Of a DNA stretch of 64,000 nt, positions 1 through 8,427 are shown piece after piece. Every line of letters begins with the position of its first letter. Positions within the stretch are counted from its first letter, which is position 1. Source of the stretch: Serratia surfactantfaciens. GTDB lineage: Bacteria > Pseudomonadota > Gammaproteobacteria > Enterobacterales > Enterobacteriaceae. A program made the translations under genes and the position numbers. Below the pieces are notes generated by a model that saw only the letters and a list, made by a program, of their open reading frames with translations, did not search any database and had not been told where the DNA came from. The DNA is taken from the NCBI RefSeq assembly GCF_001642805.2, contig NZ_CP016948.1:4774001-4838000 (forward strand), given 5' to 3'.

Positions 1-1090
1 CCTGCGGCGTTTGGGTCAGGCCGTCGTGGAAGCGCACTGGCGCCTCGGCCGGCAGCGTTTCCCAGCCCAGACAGTTGGTCAGGATCACCGGCAGCGCCGG
101 GCCGCCCTGGCTTTGGCCGAGCAACTGTCGCGCCAGATCGACGCCGGAAAATGTCAGGTGGTCGAGCGCGCCAAGCACGTCGTCCTGCAAGGCTTGCGCA
201 CGCTGGATAAAGTCTTCGCCGTAGCGGGAATAACGCACCGCCACGAAGCTGGAGGCGTTGCCCAGCGCGCCGTCGGCGGCGGGGAACGCCACCGGTACGC
301 CGACGCACAGCTCGCCGTCGGTGGTCCAGTGGGCCAGCGTATCGAGGATCAGCGCCGACAGTAGGCTGTTGCGCAGCAGCGCATGCGGCGATCCCAGGCG
401 GCCGAGCCGTTTTAGCGTGTCGTGCGGCAGCGTCAGGGTGGCGCGGCGATAGCGTGATGAGGTGAGATTGGCGAGCGGGGCGCGCCACGGCAATGCCGAC
501 GGGGTGGTGACATCCTGCAGCTTGTCGCGCCAGTAGGCCGCATCGGCCTGACGCTGCGCCGCCGGGGCGGCCGGGGGCGGCAGCGCGGCGGCGGTCGGCG
601 CCAGAGGGCGATCGTCGAACAGGCGCGCGATCACGCTGGAGATCCCCTGGCCGTCGAGGATCAAGGCATCGAAGCTGGTGAAGATCAGCGTATCGTACGG
701 CGATCCCGTCGGATCCTGCTGTTCGGCAAGCTGGATCACGGCGATGCGCCACAGCGGCTGGCTCGGATCGTGGCGCTGGTGGGAGTAGTGCTCGCGCAGC
801 TGTTCGAGCTGGCGCTGCGCTGCTGCGCCGTCAAGAGAGCGCAAGTCGTGGCGATCCAGGTGCAGCGCAACCTCCGGGCGCACGTGCTGCGTGCCGCGCT
901 GCACATCGATGCAGGTGCGAAGCGCCGGGTAGTGCTGTACCAGCTCGGTCAGACGCGCTTCAAGGCGCGGCACATCCAGCTGCCGGGCGCGGTATTCGCG
1001 AAAGTCGTGCATCGCCACGCCGCCGAGCGGCCATCGATCGCTGCGGCCAAGAAGATAGGCCTGCTGCAGTGCGGTTAATGCTGTCTCCAT
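1..1090 (-). CDS. NRPS heterocyclization (Cy) domain protein, N-terminal part (runs off the window)
   Basis: The gene starts with ATG at 1090 and reads leftward off base 1, so only its first 363 codons are visible. The N-terminus (METALTALQQAYLLGR) matches the start of a Cy domain and parallels the neighbouring protein. Other Cy landmarks are the YWRDKL segment and the late TQTPQ motif near the window edge. The core DxxxxDxxS motif reads DALILDGQG, so the final Ser is Gly. Cy domains condense an acyl thioester with Ser, Thr or Cys and cyclise it to an oxazoline or thiazoline. The gene lies 64 bp after the preceding Cy gene in one operon. In V. cholerae VibF the order is Cy-Cy-A-C-T-C, so an adenylation domain may follow outside the window; this is inference. 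Confidence 0.85.
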   Translation of the reverse strand, partial: METALTALQQAYLLGRSDRWPLGGVAMHDFREYRARQLDVPRLEARLTELVQHYPALRTCIDVQRGTQHVRPEVALHLDRHDLRSLDGAAAQRQLEQLREHYSHQRHDPSQPLWRIAVIQLAEQQDPTGSPYDTLIFTSFDALILDGQGISSVIARLFDDRPLAPTAAALPPPAAPAAQRQADAAYWRDKLQDVTTPSALPWRAPLANLTSSRYRRATLTLPHDTLKRLGRLGSPHALLRNSLLSALILDTLAHWTTDGELCVGVPVAFPAADGALGNASSFVAVRYSRYGEDFIQRAQALQDDVLGALDHLTFSGVDLARQLLGQSQGGPALPVILTNCLGWETLPAEAPVRFHDGLTQTPQ

Positions 1091-1154
1091 GATACTTCCC
1101 TATAGTCGCTAACCGATTAAAACGAGTCGGGCGCCACGCGCCCGGAAACCGATC

Positions 1155-2765
1155 TCAGTGCTGCGGCGCCAGGGCGGCGAGCAGCGTTTTTGCATTTCGC
1201 CCCGCCTCGGGCGAACGTTGGCAAATCAGCGCCGCCAGCGCCGCCGGGGAGGGATGGGCCGCCAGATCCTGCGCCGTCAGCGCCGCCGTCAGATACTTGT
1301 TGAGCACCGTCAACAGCGCATTCACCCCGGCATCCGGCAAGGCCAACCGGTGGATATCGTCGTGGTCGCGCAAGTCGGCCTCGAGGGCCACCCGCGCCAA
1401 CAGCCGATGCAGCACCTGGCGCACCGGTGCCTGCTGCGCCAGCGCGTCGGGCGTACATTGCGCCAGCAGCTGCGACAGCGGGCGATCGAATGCCCCCGCT
1501 TGCCGCGCAGCCAGGTGCAGCAGCGCCCGGTAACAGGCCAGCAGGCGCGGCAGCACGTGCTCGGGAAACGCGTCCAGCCGCACGTCCCAGTTGATCAAAA
1601 TGCCGTCGTCGACGTGGGCGACCTGCGCATCCAGCGCCACCTGCGGCCCCTGAGAGATCACCCAGCCGAGACGGCCGAAGGTGTCGGCGACCCGTTCGGA
1701 AAACAGCGTCTTGCCGCGGATGCCGAAGCCGGCGGTAAACACCACCGGTGAAGGCTGCAGGCTGCCGTGCAGGCGCGACAGATCGCGCATCACACTGACG
1801 CCGGGGTAATCCGCATGCTCGATCAGCTCCGCCAGCTGCGTCATCAGGCGTTGGCAGAAGGCGTTCAGGTTTTCCGTCGGATTCAGTTCCACGCCGAGCA
1901 GCACCAGGTTAGAGAAGTCGCCGATGAGGCGCTGCGCGTCCTCCCGCTCGCTCTCGCGGTGGAACAGCGGCACGTTGAGCCGAAAGCGCGTCATGTTCCA
2001 ACCCTGGCCGACGGCCAGGGCGAACAATGCGAGAAACAGCGTCGAGAGGGAGGTGTGGTGCCGTTTGGCGACGTTCTCCAGCGCGCGGCTCTCTTCTGCA
2101 TTCAGCTGTACGGCCAGGCGATCGCTGCGGCAGCGGTCCGGCGTGCGCAGCAGGCGCGGCGCCGGCGGCACCTGCGCCAGGCGTTCGCGCCACCAACGTT
2201 GGCCGCGTTCGCGCCGCTGGCGCAGCGCGTCGTCGGCGTCGCGTTGCGCGAGGTGATCGAAATAGGCCGGCGGCGCGTCATGGGCAGGGGCCGGCGGGCA
2301 CTGGTGATAAAACGCCGTCAGATCTTCCATCAACAGGCGAAAACTCATGGCATCGCCTGCGATCATGTCGAGATCGACATGCAGGCGGCTGCGCCCCGCC
2401 GGCAACAGGCTCAGGCTGATATCGCAGGGAACGCCCTGCTCCAGCGGCAGCAATTGAGTGCTTTTCGCCTGGCGTTTGGCGGCGAGCGCGGCCGCCAGCG
2501 TCGTTTCATCGGCGTGTCGCCAGTCGTCGAGATGCAAGGTATGTCGGGGGCCGGGAGGCGCGATCGTCTGCCGGCCATCGTCGGTAATGCGCAGGCGCAA
2601 CAGCGGATGACGCAGGTACAACGCCTCGACGGCCTGGCGTAGCCGAGCGATATCCAGCTCGCCGCCGTCGAACTCCGCATACAGATGGGCGGCCATGCCG
2701 CCCAGAGGAGGAGCGGACTGTCGGCCAACCCAATAGGCGGCCTGCATCGTGGTTAAAGCTTTCAT
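1155..2765 (-). CDS. NRPS stand-alone heterocyclization (Cy) protein with a degenerate carrier-like tail
   Basis: A 536-residue protein if begun at ATG 2765 (MKALTTMQAAYWVGRQ). An upstream TTG at 2813 is in frame, but the ATG start aligns exactly with the start of the next Cy protein. Residues 1 to about 430 form a Cy domain: the AYWVGR motif, an intact DxxxxDxxS motif (DMIAGDAMS) and a late SQGPQVALD motif. The last ~90 residues resemble a carrier-protein fold, but the GG(D/H)S phosphopantetheine site is replaced by PDAGVNALL, so it should not carry a cofactor. Likely role: oxazoline formation on DHB-threonine in a VibF-like split synthetase (inference from family). First gene of the leftward, probably Fur-repressed, operon. 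Confidence 0.85.
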   Translation of the reverse strand: MKALTTMQAAYWVGRQSAPPLGGMAAHLYAEFDGGELDIARLRQAVEALYLRHPLLRLRITDDGRQTIAPPGPRHTLHLDDWRHADETTLAAALAAKRQAKSTQLLPLEQGVPCDISLSLLPAGRSRLHVDLDMIAGDAMSFRLLMEDLTAFYHQCPPAPAHDAPPAYFDHLAQRDADDALRQRRERGQRWWRERLAQVPPAPRLLRTPDRCRSDRLAVQLNAEESRALENVAKRHHTSLSTLFLALFALAVGQGWNMTRFRLNVPLFHRESEREDAQRLIGDFSNLVLLGVELNPTENLNAFCQRLMTQLAELIEHADYPGVSVMRDLSRLHGSLQPSPVVFTAGFGIRGKTLFSERVADTFGRLGWVISQGPQVALDAQVAHVDDGILINWDVRLDAFPEHVLPRLLACYRALLHLAARQAGAFDRPLSQLLAQCTPDALAQQAPVRQVLHRLLARVALEADLRDHDDIHRLALPDAGVNALLTVLNKYLTAALTAQDLAAHPSPAALAALICQRSPEAGRNAKTLLAALAPQH

Positions 2766-2821
2766 CGGGTATCCATTTTGATTCAGCCAACGAGACTGCA
2801 AGAATATATCCAAATGTTAAT

Positions 2822-2840
2822 AGGAATGAAAATTATTATT
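2822..2840. promoter_or_regulatory. Fur box candidate for the leftward Cy operon
   Basis: The sequence AATGAAAATTATTATT (2825-2840) matches 13 of 16 positions of the Fur-box core AATGATAATCATTATC. It lies just upstream of the Cy gene start at 2765. The first three bases of the 19-mer do not match. Confidence 0.55.
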
Positions 2841-3034
2841 ATTTGATCCATTTGACGCGAGGGTGCTATCTATAAGGGGTTTTAGCTGTAACGGGCAGGC
2901 ATGGGGTTGGGTATGAATAATTTATTCATATTATTCTTAGCATTGTAATTATTGTCTGTTATTGCAGCGCTTGTTTTACCTGCGAAAGTATAAGGTTTTC
3001 TGGCGGTTATCGTGGCCGCTCTCACACCTTTATT

Positions 3035-3070
3035 GATAATGATTTGCATTAGAAAATGCAAAATATTATC
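3035..3070. promoter_or_regulatory. Two adjacent Fur boxes upstream of the TonB receptor
   Basis: GATAATGATTTGCATTAGA (3035-3053) and GAAAATGCAAAATATTATC (3052-3070) each match 14 of 19 bases of the Fur consensus GATAATGATAATCATTATC. They overlap by two bases, as often seen at strongly iron-repressed promoters. Confidence 0.7.
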
Positions 3071-3298
3071 ATTCTTAACATTATTTTACGTTTTTATACA
3101 AGCCGTCGGCCGCTCCGCCGGCGGCTTGGCCGTGGACGGGCCGCGCCCGTTCGGCCGCGCAAGGCATAGGTTTGCCGCAGGGATAAGCAACAGAAAGGTC
3201 GGGAAGGCCGCAGCGTCATAGTCTGTGTGAGTGTCGATGTAGGTTGTGTAAAAAAAATCAAATTTTGTGCACCTCTGGGATGAAAGGAGAAGACATCT

Positions 3299-5392
3299 AT
3301 GGGCAAGCATTTTGCGGCTCAACGGCATGAAAGCGTAGGAAACGGGGAAAAGGCGGGGTTAAGAGCCATTGGGGCATTTTCCTCCGTATTTTTAGGCGTG
3401 TGTTCACTGGCGATCGGTAACGTCAACGCGGCGGAAACTAAGAGCAACGAAACCTACCAGGACGCGGAAACGCTGCTGGTCACCGGTGAGAAGATCAAAC
3501 GTTCCATTTTCGACACCGGCTCCAGCGTGCAGGTGTTCGACAGCAACCGCATCGCCTCGATGCCCGACGCGGTGCAGATCCCCGATCTGCTGCGCATGAC
3601 CCCCAACGTGGTGGATCTGGGCATCGGCAACGAACTGCCGACCGTGCGCGGTATCGACGGTTCCGGCCCGAACGTCGGCGCCAATGCTTTCCTCAGCGGC
3701 ACCCGCCCGCGCCTCAATCTGTCGTTGGACGGCCGTTCGCTGACCTATAACGAACAGGCGTTCGGCCCGCAGTCGCTGTGGGATCTGGATCGCGTCGAAG
3801 TGTTCCTCGGCCCGCAAAGCTACATCCAGGGGCGCAACGCCATCGCCGGCGCCATCGTCATGGCCAGTAAAGACCCGACCTTCGAATGGGAAAGCGCCTT
3901 CAAGGGCGGGGCAGGCAACCAGCACTCGTCACAGTTGGCCGCCATGGCGTCCGGCCCGCTGGTGGAGGATCAGCTGGCGTTCCGCGTCAGCGTCGATCGC
4001 CAGCGCCGCCGCAGCGAGGCTGACCTGCCGGCCTATGCGCCAGTGGGTGATCCGCGTGAAGTGGAAGCCACCACCGCCCGCGCCAAGCTGCTGTTCAACC
4101 CGGCCGGCCTGCGCGATCTGACCACCAAGCTGACCTTTAACCACTTCGGCAGCACCGCGCCGCAAAACGAAAGCCTCAACCCGCAGCCGCATCCGACCAA
4201 TCCGCGTCACGATCCGCGCCGCGCCGTGTTCAAAAGCAACATGAACAGCACTATCTGGGATCTGGCCTGGGAGTCCTCCGATGCGCTGACGTTTGAAAAC
4301 CGCGTTATCTACACCGATTTCAACATCAACCGTCCGACCGCTTACAACATCCAATACGCCGAGATCGACGGCCAGGAAGTTCACGTGGAGCCGGTGGTGC
4401 GCTTCGGCGGCGCGGACAGCCGCCTGCACGGGCTGGCGGGGTTGCGTTATTTCCACGGCACGCAGGATGAGTTCGTCAACATTTTCGGCGGCTCGACCTT
4501 CAAGGATAAAACCGATACCCATTCGGCGTTCGCCGAGTTGACCTATGCGCTGACGCCGCAGGTGGACGTGACCGCCGCCAGCCGTCTGGAACGCGAACAC
4601 CGTCGCCGCGACGGCGGCAGTCAGGCGGTGCGCATCGACTTCGATGAAACCTACACCGTGTTCCTGCCGAAACTGGACGTGGCCTGGAAACCGACGGATA
4701 CCCAAACCTACGGCGCCAAGATCGCCCGCGGTTATAACGCCGGCGGCGGCGGCATCACGATCGGCACGCCGGTGGTCAGTTACACCTACGGTTCCGAGTA
4801 TGTCTGGAACTACGAGCTGTACACCCGCCATCACCTGAAAGACGCCAACGTGGTGCTGACGGGTAACATCTTCTACAACGATTACAAAGATATGCAGCTG
4901 CCGTACTCGCTGGGTGAGAACTCCAGCGTGATCCGCAACGCCGACAAGGTGGAAACCTACGGGGCGGAAATCGGCGCCACCTGGCAGCCGCGCTGGGACT
5001 TCGAGCTGTTCGGCAACCTCGGCCTGCTGAAAACCGACATCAAAAAGTTCTCGGGCAGCGGCGTGGAAGGGCATGAACTGGCGCGCGCGCCGGCTTATAC
5101 CGCCAACATGGGTGCCAAGTATCAGTTCCTGAAAGGGTGGGAGCTGAGCAGCAACGTGGCGTTCACCGACTCCTACTATTCGCAATACGACAACGACTCG
5201 CGCGGGCGCATCGGCTCCTATTGGACGGCCAACGCCCAGCTGGCTTACACCTTCGACTACGGCCGCGCCACGCTGTATGCGAAGAACCTGTTTGACTCCG
5301 ACCGCCGCGAGATGATCCGAAGCAATGACATCTACACGGCGACGCTCCAGCGCGGCCGCCTGATCGGCGCGGCGGTTGAGCTGAATTTCTAA
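3299..5392 (+). CDS. TonB-dependent outer-membrane receptor, vibriobactin-receptor (ViuA)-like
   Basis: A 697-residue outer-membrane receptor. A signal peptide ends around VNAA (residue ~49), followed by a TonB-box-like ETLLVTGE, a plug domain (~60-190; DLLRMTPNVVDLGIG, RVEVFLGPQSYIQGRNAIAG) and a beta-barrel ending in the terminal aromatic residue of ELNF. Receptors of this type import ferric siderophores using TonB energy. Its place at the head of an operon with a VibF-like NRPS, and its resemblance to ferric vibriobactin receptors, suggest it takes up the oxazoline catecholate made here. Start ATG 3299 has an AAGGAGA ribosome site. A terminator-like hairpin follows the stop, so it may be made in excess over the NRPS. 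Substrate is inferred. Confidence 0.85.
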   Translation: MGKHFAAQRHESVGNGEKAGLRAIGAFSSVFLGVCSLAIGNVNAAETKSNETYQDAETLLVTGEKIKRSIFDTGSSVQVFDSNRIASMPDAVQIPDLLRMTPNVVDLGIGNELPTVRGIDGSGPNVGANAFLSGTRPRLNLSLDGRSLTYNEQAFGPQSLWDLDRVEVFLGPQSYIQGRNAIAGAIVMASKDPTFEWESAFKGGAGNQHSSQLAAMASGPLVEDQLAFRVSVDRQRRRSEADLPAYAPVGDPREVEATTARAKLLFNPAGLRDLTTKLTFNHFGSTAPQNESLNPQPHPTNPRHDPRRAVFKSNMNSTIWDLAWESSDALTFENRVIYTDFNINRPTAYNIQYAEIDGQEVHVEPVVRFGGADSRLHGLAGLRYFHGTQDEFVNIFGGSTFKDKTDTHSAFAELTYALTPQVDVTAASRLEREHRRRDGGSQAVRIDFDETYTVFLPKLDVAWKPTDTQTYGAKIARGYNAGGGGITIGTPVVSYTYGSEYVWNYELYTRHHLKDANVVLTGNIFYNDYKDMQLPYSLGENSSVIRNADKVETYGAEIGATWQPRWDFELFGNLGLLKTDIKKFSGSGVEGHELARAPAYTANMGAKYQFLKGWELSSNVAFTDSYYSQYDNDSRGRIGSYWTANAQLAYTFDYGRATLYAKNLFDSDRREMIRSNDIYTATLQRGRLIGAAVELNF

Positions 5393-5405
5393 CGCTATCG
5401 CAATG

Positions 5406-5430
5406 ACGGGGGACGAATGTCCCCCGTTTT
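5406..5430 (+). terminator. Intrinsic terminator or attenuator between receptor and NRPS genes
   Basis: A perfect 9-bp stem (ACGGGGGAC / GTCCCCCGT) with a GAAT loop followed by TTTT lies 13 bp after the receptor stop and 40 bp before the NRPS start. No promoter is obvious between them, so read-through is probably needed for the NRPS. Confidence 0.65.
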
Positions 5431-5470
5431 GTGCGCTATCCCGGCATGGCCGGGCAAAGGAGATAACGCA

Positions 5471-8380
5471 GTGATCGGTGATTTTGACAGCATTCTGAGC
5501 GATGAAGAGGCCCAGCGGCTGGAGAGCGCGTTTCAGGCGCTGGGCGCGGAATCGGCGAACGGCGAGCGGCCGGTGAGCGAAGCCGAAGAGCGGGCATGGT
5601 TTGCCCATCTGCAGCAGGGTGACGCACGCGGGCAGCGGGCGTTGGCCTGGCGCCTGACGGGGGAAGTGGATATCGCCCGGCTGACGGCAGCACTGCAGGC
5701 GCTGGTGCGGGAGACGCCGGGCGTGGACGTGCGCTACGTTTTTGATGACGAAAACGGGCTGGTTAAACGCGCCGCCGGTTCGGCGCCGTTGCCGGTGAGC
5801 CTTCGTCAGGTGGCGGACGAACAGCACGCCATTGGCTGCCTGCTGCAGGCGCAGGCGGCACCGTTTGAACTGGAAGGCGAAGCGCCGCTGCGCGGCTTGC
5901 TGTTGCTCACGCCGGACGGCGAGGTGATTTTGGGCGCAGTATTGCATGACATCCTGGCGGAAGCGCTGCCGTGGCGCCATCTGCCGCCGATGCTGTCCGC
6001 CCGTTATAACGGGGACCCAGTGCCTCTGCCTTTCGCCGCTGAGCCGGTCGAGCTGCCGGAAAGCCCGGAGCCGCAGCTGCCTTGGCTGCGCCAGGCGGTC
6101 TCGCTACAGGATTACCGCAGCCCGGCGCAGCGTGCTGAAGCCTTGCCGCCGGTGGGTTCGCGCGTGGTCACTCGCATTGCGCGCACGTTGCTGCCCGCCA
6201 ACAATACGCCGCGAGCATTGCTGGCGGCGGTGGCGGGGCGGTTTGCCGAGTTCGTCGCCGCACAGGCCGGCGGCCAAACGGTGCAGCTGTGCGTGCCGGT
6301 AGCCGAAACGGCGGAATTCGTCGGTCTGGAACTGGGCCTGACGGCGGCGCCGCTGATGCGTCTGACCGTGCAGCATGGCGAGCACGACGTCGGGCAGCGG
6401 CTGCTGGCGCAGACCGTGGCTGAACAGCCGGACCCGCAGCGGGCACAGCTGCTGGTGGCCTGGCGCGACGATCTGGCTGCAGAGTGGCGGCTGGAAGGCG
6501 TTCACGCCGAGCGCCTGCTGCTGCCGCCGCTGCATACGCCGTTTGAACTGGCGCTGCTGCTGGGCTTGCCGGAAGCGGAGGCGCTGACGCTGGAGCTGGT
6601 TACCGATCCGCGTTTGTCCCCACATGCCGCGCCTTTCCTGCTGGAACAGTTCAGCGCCTTCCTGGCCGGGCAGCAAATTGCCGTCGCATTGCCGGCGGCT
6701 GAGGCCGCCTCCCCGGCGATTACCGCGCCGGCGGCGAACGGCGACGCGGACGAAAGCGTTGCGCCGCTGATTTTGCAGGAGTTCCGTGAGGCGCTGGTGG
6801 CGCCGGAAATGACCCTGGATGAAGACTTCTTCGATCGTGGCGGTCATTCGCTGGTCGCCACCCGGGTGATCGGCCGCTTGCTGAGCCTGCATCAGATCGA
6901 AATCAACATTAACGACCTGTTCAGCCATCCGACGGCGCGTGGGCTGGCGGGGTACGCCAAACGCCTTAACGTCGCACAGCCGAATGCCGCGGTGGTGACC
7001 GCCGACGATCATGATCGGGCGCAGGCGCCGCTGTCGTTGGCGCAGGAATCGCTGTGGAAGGTGTATGAAGCCTTTGGCCATGACGAGATCTTCAACCTGC
7101 CGTTCTCGTTGCGCTTCTTCGATGCAGTGGATGAAACGGCGCTGCGTCAGGCGTTTATCGACGTCATGACTCGCCATACCGTGCTGCGTTCACGCTTTGT
7201 TGAGCAGCAGGGCGAGGTGGTGCAGGTGGTGGTGCCGGCTGCCGAACTCGCGGACTACTCGTGGTTCCGCTTCTCTCACGAGACGCCGGCGGGCAGCGCC
7301 GCCGCCCTGTTGGCCGATGCCGGCCAGCACCGATTCGATCTGGCCGCCGAGCTGCCGCTGCGCGTCACGATGCTGCGCGATGCGGACAACGGCCAGCAGC
7401 TGCTGTCGCTGCTGTTCCACCATGTGGTGCTGGATGAATGGTCGCTCAACCTGATGATGGACGAGCTGGGCGTCGCTTACCGCCATCGCGTCGCCGGCCA
7501 GGCGCCGCAGTGGCGCGGGCAGCCGCCGCAGTTCCACACCTTCGCCCGGCAGCAGCGAGCCTCCGGGGTGCAGCAGCAGCATCTGGACTACTGGCTCGAC
7601 GCGCTGCGCGGCGCGCCGGTCGGCCAGCCGATCTTCCGGCAAGAACCCTCTACCCATCCGGCGGTGCCGGCGCCGGCGGACGTCAACGGCGGCTGGCTGG
7701 AGTTCGAGGTCGATCCGGCCGTGGCGGAGGGCCTGTATCAGCTCGCTCGCCGCAACAACGCTTCGCTGTTCAACGTGGTGTATGCCGGTATTACCTCGGC
7801 GCTGCGCCTGCTCGGCGGCCCGGCGGATCTGCTGGTGGGCACCTCGACCTCCGGCCGTAACGACGCCGAGTTCTTCGATACCGTCGGCTACTTCACCACC
7901 GTGGTGGTGCACCGCGTGCGCTTCGACGAAGGGCTGACGGTGGCCGGCTTGGTCAGCCAGGTGAAAAACACCATCAACGGCTCGCTGCCGTACACCGATA
8001 TTCCGATCGATCTGGTGGAGGAAGGGCTGTTCGGCGTGGACGCCGACCGCAAGAACCATATGTTCGAAGTGTTTATCCAGATCCACAGCCGCATCAAGCT
8101 GAATGGCGAGTTCCGGCTGCAGGACGGCAGTGCGATCGCCTACCGGCAGGTGGAGCCGGAGAAAGCAGAATCGCTGCTCGGCCTGCAGTTTGAGGTGATG
8201 GAAGACGATCTGGCCGGGAAGAAATCCCTGCGGGTGATGATGACCTACCGTCAGGATCACTACAGCAAGGAACAGGCTGATTTGATCGCCGATGGCGTTC
8301 AGCACGTCTTTACCCAGTTTGCGCAGCACATCGCTGGCGATATCGCTCTGGCGGCGCTGCCGCCCGGGCCGCAGGCATGA
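5471..8380 (+). CDS. NRPS, C-T-C architecture, like the C-terminal half of VibF
   Basis: Start GTG 5471 is chosen over an in-frame upstream ATG at 5417 because AAAGGAG sits 7 bp before it; this gives 969 residues. Residues ~1-420 are a degenerate condensation-like domain whose HHxxxDG position reads LHDILAE (158-164). A carrier domain follows with an intact GGHSL (Ser460). Residues ~520-960 are a second C domain with HHVVLDEW (His650, His651, Asp655). No A or TE domain is present. This is the C1-PCP-C2 layout of VibF, in which C1 is reported to be inactive and to serve dimerisation. Expected role: receive a cyclised DHB-threonyl group on Ser460 and transfer it to an amine such as a DHB-acylated diamine. 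The specific product is inferred. Confidence 0.85.
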   Translation: MIGDFDSILSDEEAQRLESAFQALGAESANGERPVSEAEERAWFAHLQQGDARGQRALAWRLTGEVDIARLTAALQALVRETPGVDVRYVFDDENGLVKRAAGSAPLPVSLRQVADEQHAIGCLLQAQAAPFELEGEAPLRGLLLLTPDGEVILGAVLHDILAEALPWRHLPPMLSARYNGDPVPLPFAAEPVELPESPEPQLPWLRQAVSLQDYRSPAQRAEALPPVGSRVVTRIARTLLPANNTPRALLAAVAGRFAEFVAAQAGGQTVQLCVPVAETAEFVGLELGLTAAPLMRLTVQHGEHDVGQRLLAQTVAEQPDPQRAQLLVAWRDDLAAEWRLEGVHAERLLLPPLHTPFELALLLGLPEAEALTLELVTDPRLSPHAAPFLLEQFSAFLAGQQIAVALPAAEAASPAITAPAANGDADESVAPLILQEFREALVAPEMTLDEDFFDRGGHSLVATRVIGRLLSLHQIEININDLFSHPTARGLAGYAKRLNVAQPNAAVVTADDHDRAQAPLSLAQESLWKVYEAFGHDEIFNLPFSLRFFDAVDETALRQAFIDVMTRHTVLRSRFVEQQGEVVQVVVPAAELADYSWFRFSHETPAGSAAALLADAGQHRFDLAAELPLRVTMLRDADNGQQLLSLLFHHVVLDEWSLNLMMDELGVAYRHRVAGQAPQWRGQPPQFHTFARQQRASGVQQQHLDYWLDALRGAPVGQPIFRQEPSTHPAVPAPADVNGGWLEFEVDPAVAEGLYQLARRNNASLFNVVYAGITSALRLLGGPADLLVGTSTSGRNDAEFFDTVGYFTTVVVHRVRFDEGLTVAGLVSQVKNTINGSLPYTDIPIDLVEEGLFGVDADRKNHMFEVFIQIHSRIKLNGEFRLQDGSAIAYRQVEPEKAESLLGLQFEVMEDDLAGKKSLRVMMTYRQDHYSKEQADLIADGVQHVFTQFAQHIAGDIALAALPPGPQA

Positions 8381-8427
8381 CGTTGTTTCACTCTAACCGA
8401 AAGCATGATTTTCAAGGAGATAAAAGG

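Larger units (their letters stand above)
2766..3298. promoter_or_regulatory. Divergent intergenic promoter region of the two vib-like operons
   Basis: This 533-bp gap separates the leftward Cy operon from the rightward receptor operon. It is AT-rich and holds at least three Fur-box-like sequences (separate entries), so both operons are expected to be iron-repressed. Short ORFs inside it have no recognisable product. A good Shine-Dalgarno (AAGGAGA, 3283-3289) precedes the receptor ATG at 3299. Confidence 0.75.

Noticed and set aside
3012..3328. Small frames on both strands in the Fur-box region
   Set aside because: They overlap Fur boxes and the receptor ribosome site; composition is not coding.
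3929..5980. 683-codon open frame antisense to the receptor and NRPS genes
   Set aside because: It is a shadow of strongly coding GC-rich frames on the other strand; no recognisable domain, and it spans two genes.
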